Assembly: GCA_903831825.1 (NCBI GenBank)
Contig: CAIKZE010000360.1
Location: forward strand, 1-40,012
DNA: 40,012 bases
Direction: 5' to 3'
Origin: an uncultured Lentisphaeria bacterium
GTDB lineage: Bacteria; Verrucomicrobiota; Lentisphaeria; Victivallales; Victivallaceae
Under the pieces are notes generated by a model. That model worked only from the letters and a program-made list of their open reading frames with translations. It had not been told where the DNA came from and made no database searches. Positions 1-8,338 of this stretch are shown piece by piece. Both the position numbers and the translations under genes were made by a program. How positions within the stretch are numbered: position 1 is the first letter of the stretch; every line of letters begins with the position of its first letter.

Positions 1-32
1 CCGATTTTAAATGTATGTAATCTATGACGCAT
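1..32 (-). CDS. rplQ: 50S ribosomal protein L17, first codons only
   Basis: Reading the minus strand from position 32 gives MRHRLHTFKIG, the characteristic N-terminus of bacterial L17 (MRHR...FKIG). The ATG shares its A with the rpoA stop codon (TAATG), so the two genes are translationally coupled, and rplQ follows rpoA in most bacterial alpha operons. Only about 10 codons lie inside the window; the rest is beyond the left edge. L17 is a large-subunit protein near the peptide exit tunnel. Confidence 0.85.
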   Translation of the reverse strand, partial: MRHRLHTFKI

Positions 33-1054
33 TATTTTTCCTCCACGGATTGAGCTTTGAGGCGTTCGGCTTCCGCTTCAAGTGCATTCAGCAGATTTTC
101 GCTGAAAGTCATGCCCAGAGACAACCCGAGCGCTTCGATTTTTTCTTTGATTTCATCCAGAGACTTCTTACCGAAGTTTCTGTATTTCAACATTCTGTTT
201 TCTGTCTTGGTGCACAGTTCGCCGATAATTTTGATATTGGCGTTGTTCAGGCAGTTCATGGCGCGGACTGAGAGGTCAAGAACTTCCACATCCTGTGAAA
301 GCACCTTGTACATCTTCAGTTCTTCGTCGCTCATGGAAGAAAGGACATCTTCTTCGTCAGCCTGGCCGCCGAGGAACGGCTGGAGATGATCTTTGAGGAT
401 CTTCGCCGCGCTTTCCAGGGCATCCTGGGGCTTGACTCTGCCGTCAGTCCAAATTTCGAGTTGAAGTCCGTCCATTTCTGTTTCTTCGCCGACACGGGCC
501 GCGCCGACGTGATAATTGACGCGGGTGACCGGGCTGAACATACAGTCAATCGGAATTGTGCCTTCAACTTTCGGAGTCAACTGCTTTTCAGCAGGCATAT
601 AGCCCTTACCCTTGATTACATCAATTTCCGCGCGAAACGGAATATCTTTGTCAATAGTACAGATGACCTGCTCGGGATTGAGCACTTCAACGGTGCCATC
701 AACGACAATGTCGCCGGCGGTTACCGGACCAGCCTTGTCTTTTTTAATTTCCAGTGTCTTGCTCTGGTCACTGTGGAGATTCAGCCGGACGCGTTTAAGA
801 TTGAGAACAATTTCAGTAACATCTTCAACTACGTTCGGAAGAGAAGCGAACTCATGTGACGCGCCGTCAATGCGGACCGCGCTGATAGCCGCCCCTTCCA
901 GAGAGGACAAGAGCACTCTGCGCAGGGAATTGCCGAGAGTATGCCCGAAACCGCTTTGAAACGGTGCCGCGATAAATTTGGCATATCTGTCAGTTGCAGT
1001 TTCTTCTTCTATCCTGATAGATTGGGGCATCGGAAAACCAGATGCAGCAGTCAT
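32..1054 (-). CDS. rpoA: DNA-directed RNA polymerase subunit alpha
   Basis: RNA polymerase alpha subunit, which nucleates core assembly as a dimer and contacts UP elements and activators. The 340-residue length is normal. The N-terminal assembly domain contains the signature GHTLGNSLRRVLLSS (about residues 37-51). The C-terminal domain (about 255-325) shows the helix-hairpin-helix region with LDLSVRAMNCLNNANI and YRNFGKKSLDEI. The start at 1054 is preceded by GGAGG six bases upstream. It is followed directly by rplQ and preceded by rpsK with a 47-bp gap. rpsD, which often sits between rpsK and rpoA, is not here. Confidence 0.98.
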   Translation of the reverse strand: MTAASGFPMPQSIRIEEETATDRYAKFIAAPFQSGFGHTLGNSLRRVLLSSLEGAAISAVRIDGASHEFASLPNVVEDVTEIVLNLKRVRLNLHSDQSKTLEIKKDKAGPVTAGDIVVDGTVEVLNPEQVICTIDKDIPFRAEIDVIKGKGYMPAEKQLTPKVEGTIPIDCMFSPVTRVNYHVGAARVGEETEMDGLQLEIWTDGRVKPQDALESAAKILKDHLQPFLGGQADEEDVLSSMSDEELKMYKVLSQDVEVLDLSVRAMNCLNNANIKIIGELCTKTENRMLKYRNFGKKSLDEIKEKIEALGLSLGMTFSENLLNALEAEAERLKAQSVEEK

Positions 1055-1101
1055 GTTATTCCTCCAGATTTATTTTAAATTTACTAAAATCGTACCTGTC
1101 A

Positions 1102-1569
1102 TCAGACGCGGCGACGTTTCGGGGGGCGACAGCCGTTATGCGGAATCGGAGTGGTATCCTTAATGGAGACGACTTCCATACCGGTTGCGGCAATGCCTCT
1201 GACGGCAGATTCGCGACCGGCTCCCGGACCCTTAATCCGTACTTCGACTTCTTTCATTCCAAGTAACTGAGCCTTTTTAGCGGCATCAGTGGCGATGACC
1301 TGTGCGGCATAAGCGGTGCTTTTTCTTGACCCCTTAAAACCGTTTTTTCCACCGGTCGACCAGCAAAGCACATTACCGTGTAAATCGGTGAATGTAACTT
1401 TCGTATTGTTGAAAGTAGCCGAAACGTAAGCAATGCCAGCCGGAACATAACGTCCGCTCTTGTTTCTTTTTACCGCGGTTTCCGCGGCAACAGGAGCGTC
1501 AGCAGTAACGACTTCGGCGGCGTCGGCAACTTCGGCAACTTCCATCTTTTTCTTTTTTTCTTCAGCCAT
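1102..1569 (-). CDS. rpsK: 30S ribosomal protein S11 with N-terminal extension
   Basis: Small-subunit protein of the platform, binding 16S rRNA near the E site. The conserved S11 core starts near residue 36 ([20 protein letters not shown]) and runs to the canonical basic tail [11 protein letters not shown]. At 155 residues it is about 25 longer than the usual 125-130. The extra length is an Ala/Val/Glu-rich N-terminal leader starting MAEEKKKK, of low complexity and probably disordered. The Shine-Dalgarno match (AAGG about 14 bases upstream) is weak, so a different start cannot be excluded, but no better internal ATG precedes the core. Confidence 0.96.
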   Translation of the reverse strand: MAEEKKKKMEVAEVADAAEVVTADAPVAAETAVKRNKSGRYVPAGIAYVSATFNNTKVTFTDLHGNVLCWSTGGKNGFKGSRKSTAYAAQVIATDAAKKAQLLGMKEVEVRIKGPGAGRESAVRGIAATGMEVVSIKDTTPIPHNGCRPPKRRRV

Positions 1570-1640
1570 GATTAATGCAGTACCTTTTAATGATTCTGAG
1601 TTTTAATCCTACCAACAAACACAACTCCGGCAGACGACGC

Positions 1641-2036
1641 TTAGGTGGTCGCCAGCTTACGTTGAGTTTTGTCACGGATGGCTCCGACGGTCTGTCTGCG
1701 GCCCTTTCTCGTTCTCGCGTTCGTCTTGGTGCGCTGTCCGCGGCACGGCAGATTTCTGCGATGGCGGGTCCCGCGGTAGCAGCCGATAGCCTGAAGACGG
1801 CGAATGTCTGCTGAAACCATACGGCGCAGATCGCCTTCTACGTCCATTTCGTTCTGCAAGATGTGGGTTATCGCCGCAATGTGCTCGTCGGTCAGGTTAT
1901 CGGCGCGGAGCTCTCTCGGAATTTTCAATTTCTTTATGATTTCGAGAGCCTTGCTCGGACCGATGCCGTAAATGTAGCGCAAAGCAAACTCAATGCGCTT
2001 CTTTCCCGGAAGTTCAACTCCAATTATACGTGGCAT
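1641..2036 (-). CDS. rpsM: 30S ribosomal protein S13
   Basis: S13 of the 30S head, which forms intersubunit bridges and touches the P-site tRNA. The start MPRIIGVELPGKKRIEFAL, the helix-hairpin-helix YGIGPSKALEI and the C-terminal signature RGQRTKTNARTRKG are all typical. The 131-residue length is within the family range (about 118-130). AGGA lies about 9 bases before the ATG. It sits between rpmJ and rpsK as in most bacteria. Confidence 0.97.
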   Translation of the reverse strand: MPRIIGVELPGKKRIEFALRYIYGIGPSKALEIIKKLKIPRELRADNLTDEHIAAITHILQNEMDVEGDLRRMVSADIRRLQAIGCYRGTRHRRNLPCRGQRTKTNARTRKGRRQTVGAIRDKTQRKLATT

Positions 2037-2060
2037 AGTCTCTAATCCTTATCCTGATTT

Positions 2061-2177
2061 TTAACCTTGTCTCTGTTTGTGACGCGGGTTGCGGGCGCAA
2101 ATTACCCGGACAACTCCATTACGCTTCACTATCTGGCAATATTCGCATCTGCGTTTAACGGATGCTCTGACTTTCAT
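2061..2177 (-). CDS. rpmJ: 50S ribosomal protein L36
   Basis: A 38-codon gene reading [20 protein letters not shown] and continuing to the tail RHKQRQG. Cys11, Cys14, Cys27 and His33 form the classic L36 zinc site, so this is the C+ (zinc-binding) form. GGGAG lies about 9 bases upstream of the ATG. It is the first gene of the visible alpha-operon block and ends 24 bp before rpsM. Confidence 0.95.
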   Translation of the reverse strand: MKVRASVKRRCEYCQIVKRNGVVRVICARNPRHKQRQG

Positions 2178-2463
2178 AACAGTATCTCCCAGATTACTTT
2201 TAAGCTTACAATATTTTTAGAATTGCTTTTATATACGAAAAATGCAATTCCGCCTTTTCCCTGTATCTCCCATAGCGGTGTGGAAGTAGATATGTAAAGA
2301 CACATGGAGCTTTTAAATTAGCAGGGATGAAAAGAGATGCAAGCCATAAAAAAATAAAAATAAAAATATTTTCGATTAATTTTATGGATTATGCAAGAAA
2401 GAGATTGGTTTTCTGTTTAACTTTTAATCCAAAATAGAACTGCAACTGTATTTACGGGCGAGA
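2178..2463. other. AT-rich intergenic region upstream of rpmJ
   Basis: About 285 bp without a coding signal. It is AT-rich, with runs of A and T around 2345-2375, and must hold the promoter of the rpmJ-rplQ block if that block is not part of a longer operon. I see no convincing -35/-10 pair and no clear hairpin terminator. Confidence 0.5.
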
Positions 2464-2712
2464 CTAAATGGATTCTCTGCCCCGGGCTAACCGGTTGCGC
2501 CCGGTCACCGGCGCATATTGATTAGCCCAGCGCTCCACCAGCGGCTGCAGAATGAAATCTTCCAGTTCTGAATTTCTTTCAAGCCGGCAATCGCAATATG
2601 GGCACGCCGGAAATATTTCTATGTCAGCATAAGTCAGAGATTCGGCGCATCTCGGACAGATCAGCCGTTTGGATAAATCTTCATGTTTGTGATACTGATA
2701 TTTTCCAGCCAT
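2464..2712 (-). CDS. Small double CxxC zinc-ribbon protein
   Basis: An 82-residue protein with CPRC at about residues 19-22 and CPYC about 15 residues later, a typical zinc-ribbon pair. This is followed by a helical tail containing LEDFILQPLVERWANQYAPV. The start at 2712 is chosen because GGAG lies 8 bases upstream. An in-frame ATG at 2757 has no ribosome-binding site and overlaps a possible promoter (TTCAAT-16 bp-TATATT). I do not recognise a named family. It may bind nucleic acid or act as a small regulator, but nothing in the sequence decides this. Confidence 0.7.
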   Translation of the reverse strand: MAGKYQYHKHEDLSKRLICPRCAESLTYADIEIFPACPYCDCRLERNSELEDFILQPLVERWANQYAPVTGRNRLARGRESI

Positions 2713-2987
2713 TCTTTCAACTCCAAAGTTCCAGTTTTCTTTAACTCTAATATACATCTGATTGCGTAATATTGAAGCCTGAAACCGAGAATTTTTCGAT
2801 TTTAAATTCCGCGATGATTGCGCAAATAGTCAAAATTTATGCAGGAAAATTGAATATTCATGACGGGAAAAACTCATTGCCGAGCAACCGGAACAATGGC
2901 TGCGGGTACACCCGCCGCCGGCTGAACATTCACCGTAACGCGGCAGGAATTCTTCCATTGCCGCGCCCCGGAAGTTTCTAACTGTGG

Positions 2988-4085
2988 TCAGCCGATAATC
3001 TGATTGTCCCCGGCGGAGAGGAAAATTCCCTGGAAGTTCATTTTCAGAGCTTCCGGATTGTCGGAATATTCCATTGCGTCTTCTTCCGTAATAATCCCGT
3101 TATCCACCAGGTCATACAGGCACTGATTGAAAGTAAGCATGCCGTCATTGCGTCCGGCGGCAACCGCCATCGGCAGTTTTTCCAGCCGGTTTTCCTGAAG
3201 CAGCTTGGTTATCATCGGAGTATTCAGCATGACTTCACAGGCAGGGGCGCGGCCGGTGCCGATGGCTTTCGGTATCAGGCGCTGCGATATGACTGCCGCC
3301 AGGTTAAGGGCCAGCGCTTCACGGATGCCGGCCTGCTCGCCCTGCTCAAAAAAGTCCAGGATACGGTTGATGGTCTGCGTGGCATTCGAAGCGTGCAGAG
3401 TAGTCATTACCAGATGGCCGGTATCCGCGGCCTGCAATGCCGCTTCAAAACTGGTTCTGTCGCGCATTTCACCGACCATGATAATGTCCGGGTCCTGCCG
3501 CAGCACATGTTTCAACGCGCTGGGAAAGGAAATCGTGTCCAGCCCCACTTCGCGCTGCTCGAAAAAAGACATTTTGTCTTCAAATTCATATTCGATCGGG
3601 TCTTCAATGGTGATCACATGGCGGCGCATCGTGCTGTTAATATGCTCCAGCATTGCCGCCAGCGTAGTTGACTTGCCCGAGCCGGTCGTGCCGGTAAGAA
3701 TGACAATGCCGCGCGGATATTCTGAAATCTGCGTGAGCACCGGCGGCAGGCCGAGCTGTTCAAAGGTCATCACTTTATTTTTTACATAGCGGAAATTCAA
3801 GCAGAGCATATTCCGCTGGCGATGGGCATTTACCCTGAAACGCCCGACTCCGTCCTCATAATGAGAAAGATCAAGGTCGCCGGTTTTTTTAAAGTATTCA
3901 ATCTGATCGGGATTGGCGACCTGGGAAATAAAGCGTTCGAGCATTTCCACATCCGGAATAAAGTCGCTGCTGATCATATCCCCGTCAATACGGTAGGCAA
4001 TGGGATAATGTTCTTTAATGTGAACATCCGACGCATCGGAACTTACGCCCTTTTCCAGAACATTCTGCAACAGTGTTACAGCCAT
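2988..4085 (-). CDS. PilT/PilU-type pilus retraction ATPase
   Basis: Hexameric cytoplasmic secretion-superfamily ATPase that powers type IV pilus retraction. The 365-residue length fits PilT/PilU. Visible motifs are Walker A GTTGSGKST (about 132-140), the Asp box region VITIEDPIE, Walker B IIMVGEMRD and the His box TGHLVMTTLHAS. The N-terminal part (SSDASDVHIKE, about 15-25) matches the PAS-like domain of PilT. The canonical PilT AIRNLIRE motif is not visible at the C-terminus, so a PilU or PilT2-type paralogue is possible. It lies 25 bp after pdxJ, with a strong GGGGGTGGG ribosome-binding site. No other pilus genes are in the window. Confidence 0.9.
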   Translation of the reverse strand: MAVTLLQNVLEKGVSSDASDVHIKEHYPIAYRIDGDMISSDFIPDVEMLERFISQVANPDQIEYFKKTGDLDLSHYEDGVGRFRVNAHRQRNMLCLNFRYVKNKVMTFEQLGLPPVLTQISEYPRGIVILTGTTGSGKSTTLAAMLEHINSTMRRHVITIEDPIEYEFEDKMSFFEQREVGLDTISFPSALKHVLRQDPDIIMVGEMRDRTSFEAALQAADTGHLVMTTLHASNATQTINRILDFFEQGEQAGIREALALNLAAVISQRLIPKAIGTGRAPACEVMLNTPMITKLLQENRLEKLPMAVAAGRNDGMLTFNQCLYDLVDNGIITEEDAMEYSDNPEALKMNFQGIFLSAGDNQIIG

Positions 4086-4110
4086 AACCCACCCCCTGTT
4101 TACCGCATGT

Positions 4111-4830
4111 TTATTTATTATAAGGTTTCATTAAATCAAGCATTTCCTTCACCGCCCGGCCGATGCCGACCATCACCGCGCGGGCAACAATGCTGTGTCC
4201 GATATTCAGTTCCTTGAGGTGAGGAATTTCAAGAATACCCTGAATATTGACATAATCAATGCCGTGTCCGGCGTTGACATTCAGTCCGATGGAATTTGCC
4301 AGTTCCGCCGCCCTGATCAGACGGTCCAGCTCCTTGCGCTGTTCCGCGCCGGCGGTATCGGCAAATCTGCCGGTATGCATTTCAATATATTCCGCGCCGG
4401 AAGCTTTCGCCGCTTCGACCTGATGCTTGTCCGGGTCTATAAACAAGCTGACGATAATCCCTGCCCGATGAAGAATATTAACCGCTTCGGTGATCTTTTT
4501 CAGGTTTCCAGCGACATCCAGGCCGCCTTCTGTGGTCAACTCCTGTCTTTTTTCCGGAACCAGACAGGAACTGTGCGGTTTCAGCGAACAGGCGATTTTG
4601 AGCATTTCATCGGTTACAGCCATTTCCATGTTCAGCCGTGAAATCTTCTGTTTCAGCAGCGCCATATCTTCATCGACCATGTGCCTGCGGTCTTCCCGCA
4701 GATGCGCGGTGATGCCCCAGGCCCCGGTTTGCTCGCAGATTATCGCGGCTTCGACCGGGCTGGGATATTTTGCTTTTCTGGCCTGACGGACAGTTGCGAC
4801 ATGGTCAACGTTTACACCCAACCTTAACAT
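4111..4830 (-). CDS. pdxJ: Pyridoxine 5'-phosphate synthase
   Basis: PdxJ condenses 3-amino-2-oxopropyl phosphate with 1-deoxy-D-xylulose 5-phosphate to give pyridoxine 5'-phosphate, in the DXP-dependent vitamin B6 pathway. The 239-residue TIM barrel starts with the signature LGVNVDHVATVRQAR. It also carries GITAHLREDRRHM, FIDPD, YIEMHTGRFAD, LNVNAGHGIDY and LNIGHSIVARA, all hallmarks of the family. It lies 34 bp after the unknown gene at 4865-5647 and 25 bp before the pilT-like gene, probably in one transcript. Confidence 0.97.
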   Translation of the reverse strand: MLRLGVNVDHVATVRQARKAKYPSPVEAAIICEQTGAWGITAHLREDRRHMVDEDMALLKQKISRLNMEMAVTDEMLKIACSLKPHSSCLVPEKRQELTTEGGLDVAGNLKKITEAVNILHRAGIIVSLFIDPDKHQVEAAKASGAEYIEMHTGRFADTAGAEQRKELDRLIRAAELANSIGLNVNAGHGIDYVNIQGILEIPHLKELNIGHSIVARAVMVGIGRAVKEMLDLMKPYNK

Positions 4831-4864
4831 GACAGGTTCCTTTCAAATATTTCCAATTAATATT

Positions 4865-5647
4865 TTATGCGCCGGATTTGCTGTTTTTATTCAATTCCCC
4901 GGCCAGTTTTTCCAAATATGCCATTTCCGTTTCAAACACATCAACTTTCGAAGAGGCCGGGCAAAGCAGCACACTGCCGTCAAAAAAGTTCTTTTTAAGA
5001 CAGTCCAGCCACGGCGTTAAAAGCTTTTCCACCAGCCGGTTTCCGGTTTCCGGCTCATAGAAAAACCTTACAGTCTGAATGTTAAATTTCAACCAGTGAA
5101 ACAGTTCATGAAGATTCACGCTCTTGCCGACCAGTTCATGCGGATGGATATCCACCAGAAAATGTATGTCCGGACACATGAGTTCGCGCTTGAGCGAAAG
5201 ATAGTCATCCGTCGTCATTCCCGGCAGCAGCGGAATCCTTACCGGCAACAGCAGCTTTATTTTATGCCGGTGCAAATCCGGTTCGATCGCCCGCAGCAGA
5301 CGAATCAATTCCCGCCGGTAGTTGCTGTCCGTCATGGCGTTTTCAATTCCGAAGTCCATCGAAATCGTTTCGGCGTTCAAGCCGGCGGCAGTCTTAATCA
5401 GCCGCTGCATCTCTTCTTTAAATCCGGCTTTAATTTTTTCACTCTGCAATACTATTGCTCTGGAAACGCCGTTCGGCATCAGTTCGCTGAAATGGATTTT
5501 TTTGAAATTGAGCAAATCCATTCCGATCGGCCTCATTGCCTGGCTCATCATGCTCTCCGGCAGTTCCGCGCCGGTAAAGAGATCGTATCTGAAAGAATGC
5601 AGCGTGGCGCCGGCGGGACAAAATAGAAAACTTATTCCGAATTTCAT
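4865..5647 (-). CDS. Conserved-looking cytoplasmic protein of unknown function
   Basis: A 260-residue protein with no signal peptide or membrane segment. It has alternating strand/helix character, with short hydrophobic strands such as IKLLLPVRIPLL, DIHFLVDIHPHEL and NIQTVRFFYEPETG. That pattern would suit a TIM-barrel or sugar-isomerase-like fold, but I do not recognise a family and see no catalytic signature. It is sandwiched between ribE and pdxJ with gaps of 15 and 34 bp, so it is probably co-transcribed. Neighbourhood alone does not establish a role in cofactor metabolism. Confidence 0.8.
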   Translation of the reverse strand: MKFGISFLFCPAGATLHSFRYDLFTGAELPESMMSQAMRPIGMDLLNFKKIHFSELMPNGVSRAIVLQSEKIKAGFKEEMQRLIKTAAGLNAETISMDFGIENAMTDSNYRRELIRLLRAIEPDLHRHKIKLLLPVRIPLLPGMTTDDYLSLKRELMCPDIHFLVDIHPHELVGKSVNLHELFHWLKFNIQTVRFFYEPETGNRLVEKLLTPWLDCLKKNFFDGSVLLCPASSKVDVFETEMAYLEKLAGELNKNSKSGA

Positions 5648-5662
5648 GGTGAAAATATCCTG

Positions 5663-6313
5663 TTACCAGCCGGAGTTTTTAAGCATTTCCAGCGTTACTT
5701 TTGACGATTTATCAGCAGCTTTCATCATGGAAAGCTGCTTTTGCACATATTTGCCGATTACATCGGCTTCCAGGTTGACCAGATCGCCTTTTTTGCGGAA
5801 TTTCAACGCGGTCTCCTCCAGCGTTACCGGGATGAGATGCGCCGAAAAGGCGTCCTCCGTCACATCGACCAGGGTCAGGGAGATGCCGTCTATCGCGATG
5901 CTGCCTTTTTCGACCAGAAACGGCCGCAGTTGTTCCGGCAGACTGATGCGCAATTCATAATCGGAACCGGTTTTTTTCATACTGATTACCGGCGAAACCG
6001 CGTCAACATGGCCGCTGACCATGTGACCGCCAACCCGGTCCCCGAGTTTCAGCGCGCGCTCCAGGTTCACCATTCCGCCAATAGCGGTTTTGCCGAGATT
6101 AGTCCGGTTCAGGGTTTCTTCCAGGGTGTGAAATTCCAGTGAGCCGTCGGCAAGTTCCTGTTCCAGCGTCAGACAGACGCCGTTGACCGCGATGCTTTCG
6201 CCGAATTTAAGGACAGGCAGTGTTTTCGCTGCTTTGACCACCAGTTTGCCGGCGCCGCCGGAAACTGTTCTCGATTTGATTTTACCCGTACTTTCGATTA
6301 ATCCCGTAAACAT
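5663..6313 (-). CDS. ribE: Riboflavin synthase, alpha chain
   Basis: Dismutates two molecules of 6,7-dimethyl-8-ribityllumazine to riboflavin plus the pyrimidine precursor. The 216 residues form the expected tandem lumazine-binding repeat. Repeat 1 starts MFTGLIESTG with SIAVNGVCLTLE, and repeat 2 carries GHMVSGHVDAV and SIAIDGISLTLVDV. The LNRTNLG-type segment between them is also typical. AGGG lies 9 bases before the ATG. It is the first gene of the ribE - unknown - pdxJ - pilT series. I saw no FMN riboswitch upstream. Some organisms name this gene ribC. Confidence 0.97.
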   Translation of the reverse strand: MFTGLIESTGKIKSRTVSGGAGKLVVKAAKTLPVLKFGESIAVNGVCLTLEQELADGSLEFHTLEETLNRTNLGKTAIGGMVNLERALKLGDRVGGHMVSGHVDAVSPVISMKKTGSDYELRISLPEQLRPFLVEKGSIAIDGISLTLVDVTEDAFSAHLIPVTLEETALKFRKKGDLVNLEADVIGKYVQKQLSMMKAADKSSKVTLEMLKNSGW

Positions 6314-6470
6314 GTCCGAACCCTTATTTTAAAACCTCTTTAATTTTACCCCGTTGCGCTTCAGTTGCAACATGAGAAAATATTTTTGTGCCCTAAAACT
6401 TTACAATGCTCTTCCATAACCCGGAGACGATGAGACCGATGGGGTTCCAAGCATTTTGGACAGGATTCAA

Positions 6471-6491
6471 GTTTTCCGCATTGCGGAAAAC
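6471..6491. repeat. 21-bp perfect palindrome
   Basis: Arms GTTTTCCGCA and TGCGGAAAAC flank a single central T. It lies in the 245-bp gap between ribE and the lipoprotein genes. It has the same 10+1+10 design as four unrelated palindromes near the right end of the window. Confidence 0.75.
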
Positions 6492-6523
6492 TCCGACTGG
6501 TCTGACTTGGCAGACACGTCGGA
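6492..6523. repeat. Imperfect hairpin, possible terminator of the minus-strand lipoprotein genes
   Basis: TCCGAC-TG-GTCTG pairs with CAGAC-AC-GTCGGA around a 6-base loop; the two central bases of each arm are mismatched. On the minus strand the hairpin lies about 35 bp after the stop of the 6559-6882 gene and is followed by GTTTTCC, a short T run only. It could serve as a weak terminator or be one of the intergenic repeats. Confidence 0.4.
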
Positions 6524-6558
6524 CTCTATTATTTTAGAAGAAAGAGCGCGAGCCTGAT

Positions 6559-6882
6559 TCAGGGTTTCGGCAGCAGATTGGTCGACTGTTTAATTGCGGC
6601 AGGCTGTTCCGTTTCCGCTTCTGAAACCGCATCCCAGCGTTCAACGCGAGTACCATTTTCAATGGCAGCCCGCAAAATCCAGGTTTTGCCGGAGTAGGTG
6701 TCCAGCTTGAATACGCCGTTTTCAGTTCTGGTTTCAGAAATGGTGTAACTGCCGCCAAAAAGAATAAACCGCGCGGTATTGATGGTGGAAGTAATATTTT
6801 GCGCGCCGTTGGCGGCATAAGCAATAGCCGCAGTCAACATGGCAAGCACAACCAGTCCCCAAAGCGTCCAGCGAGATTTCAT
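6559..6882 (-). CDS. Small secreted protein of unknown function
   Basis: 107 residues with a clear signal peptide (MKSRWTLWGLVVLAMLTAAIAYA, cleavage likely after AYA). The mature part of about 85 residues appears to be beta-rich (RFILFGGSYTISETRTENG, VFKLDTYSGKTWIL). The segment DTYSGKTWILR resembles short motifs in small exported proteins of PVC bacteria, but no named family is recognised. The ribosome-binding site GAGGAGG is strong. It is the last gene of a four-gene exported-protein group on this strand. Confidence 0.75.
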   Translation of the reverse strand: MKSRWTLWGLVVLAMLTAAIAYAANGAQNITSTINTARFILFGGSYTISETRTENGVFKLDTYSGKTWILRAAIENGTRVERWDAVSEAETEQPAAIKQSTNLLPKP

Positions 6883-6913
6883 AATGCCTCCTCGTTTAAT
6901 AGTGTTTCAAAAA

Positions 6914-7501
6914 TTAACGGTCTTCGAACCGCTTGACCGTTTTCATCACTTTTGGATTTTCAGAAAACTTTTTAGCCGACTCAAACGCCACTTCCTGAAC
7001 CGCCTTATATATCGCGGCGGGGATTTCTTTCTTGTTTTCATGAGGCAGTTCAACCGTCTTTTTCAATTCGAACGCATCAACTTTCTTTTCGCCAGGCTCT
7101 TTTAAAACGACAACTACCTCCAGGGTATATTGCGCGACGCCGCTGGAAACCACCAGTTCTGATTCCGGCACCGTAACGTAAATGGTAAAAGCATCAATTA
7201 CTTCGCTGCGCGGCGACTCGAAAATCTTGCCGGCGGCGCTGTTAAAGCCGTTCCGGAGAATTTCCTGGAGCGGGTAATGGTAAGTATCTTCGCTGAACGT
7301 ATTCGGCCCGCTGCCGGTCAGGCTGGCCGGGCAATGCACTTCCACCCGGCATGGAACTTTGAATTTTGTTTTGCTCAAGGCGGCAGTCTGTTCCGCGGTC
7401 AAATCTGATTTATTGGGATCAATTGCCGGCATATACACACTGCTGCATCCGCAAAAAGAAATCGCGGAAACCGCGACCATTAATGAAAGCCACCTGTTCA
7501 C
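6914..7501 (-). CDS. Lipoprotein of unknown function
   Basis: 195 residues with a lipobox (ISFCGC) after a short hydrophobic helix, predicting a lipid-anchored periplasmic protein. The mature part carries FTIYVTVPESELVV and QYTLEVVVVLKEPG strands, somewhat like YajG or ABC-transport auxiliary lipoproteins, but this is not certain. The start codon is GTG at 7501, with AGGAG 8 bases upstream. That GTG shares one base with the TAG stop of the upstream gene (TAGTG), implying translational coupling. Confidence 0.75.
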   Translation of the reverse strand: MNRWLSLMVAVSAISFCGCSSVYMPAIDPNKSDLTAEQTAALSKTKFKVPCRVEVHCPASLTGSGPNTFSEDTYHYPLQEILRNGFNSAAGKIFESPRSEVIDAFTIYVTVPESELVVSSGVAQYTLEVVVVLKEPGEKKVDAFELKKTVELPHENKKEIPAAIYKAVQEVAFESAKKFSENPKVMKTVKRFEDR

Positions 7502-7887
7502 TATTCAATCTCCTCTCCGGCATGTTCGATCTGGACCGCGGTACCTTCAACCTTGGTCCAGAAAAATGCCACTATTAATAGATTTAACATATTATATTCT
7601 TCCGTCACTTCAATCAGCGCATTGCCTTTGCCATTCTTGATCGCACTATCGCGAGCAGCTCTGGAAGGCTCTGAAGGCTCAAAGGGGATACCGAGAATCA
7701 TAAAACCTGACGACCTGCCCGAAACGCGGGCATATTTTGTATAAGTATCTTTTTCAGTTATCGGGGAGGTGGACGGAGAAATGGTGATTACGCTGGTGCA
7801 GCCGGCAATGAACAATATCATGAAACATCCCGACACCGCCGCAATAACCCGGCCCGGAAATAAACAGTTTTGAATATTCTTTTTCAT
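7501..7887 (-). CDS. TRL-like small lipoprotein
   Basis: 128 residues with a lipobox (FIAGC, Cys near residue 29). The pattern SPITEKDTYTKY...GFMILGIPFEPSEPSRAARDSAIKNGKGNALIEV resembles TRL/Hor-like small lipoproteins, whose usual signature is a short exported domain ending in a G-x-D/N-A-L-I-x-V strand. It is paralogous to the next upstream gene (7891-8256), sharing P-I-T-x-K-D-(T/S)-Y-T and A-L-I-x-V-T. GGAG precedes the ATG by 6 bases. Function unknown. Confidence 0.7.
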   Translation of the reverse strand: MKKNIQNCLFPGRVIAAVSGCFMILFIAGCTSVITISPSTSPITEKDTYTKYARVSGRSSGFMILGIPFEPSEPSRAARDSAIKNGKGNALIEVTEEYNMLNLLIVAFFWTKVEGTAVQIEHAGEEIE

Positions 7888-7890
7888 AAT

Positions 7891-8256
7891 TTACTCCAGC
7901 ACGTTACCGGATTTTTTGAATTTAATGGCATCGCCCCTTACCACAATCTTTTGTACGCTGTAAAAGAAGTACGGGTTATAAATATTCTCCGCGGTAACAT
8001 TAATCAAAGCATCCGCGTTATACTTGGCTTTGGCTTTCTGCATGGCATCATAAGCGCTGCAGGTAGTAATCGGAAAGAGCATCAGAATTGCAACGCTGGA
8101 ATCTACGGCATATGCGTTTTTTTGAACGACAGTATAACTGTCTTTGGCGGTAATGGGCATCGTGGCCGGCGCCAGGCCGCCCGGCGAGGTACAGCCGGCA
8201 AGCGTAAAAATCAGCCCCGCCAGCGAAACTGCGCAGATTATCATTTTTTTGTTCAT
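7891..8256 (-). CDS. TRL-like small lipoprotein, paralogue of its neighbour
   Basis: 121 residues with lipobox TLAGC at about 18-22. It shares MPITAKDSYTV and the final YNADALINVTAENIY strand with the 7501-7887 protein, so the two arose by duplication. The ribosome-binding site AGGGGG lies 6 bases before the ATG. It is the first gene of the 8256-to-6559 group, separated from the upstream FlgT-like gene by 82 bp. Molecular role unknown. Confidence 0.7.
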   Translation of the reverse strand: MNKKMIICAVSLAGLIFTLAGCTSPGGLAPATMPITAKDSYTVVQKNAYAVDSSVAILMLFPITTCSAYDAMQKAKAKYNADALINVTAENIYNPYFFYSVQKIVVRGDAIKFKKSGNVLE

Positions 8257-8338
8257 ACTTTCCCCCTAAACTCAAGTTTAATATGTTTATTTTAGCAGAA
8301 ATCACCGCTTTTACAAGACCGCAACAATAGTTTCGCAA

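Noticed and set aside
386-859. 157-codon plus-strand open frame inside rpoA
   Set aside because: Antisense shadow of a strongly conserved gene; no ribosome-binding site and no family resemblance.
3205-3789. 194-codon plus-strand open frame inside the pilT-like gene
   Set aside because: Antisense to well-conserved ATPase motifs; composition is that of a shadow frame.
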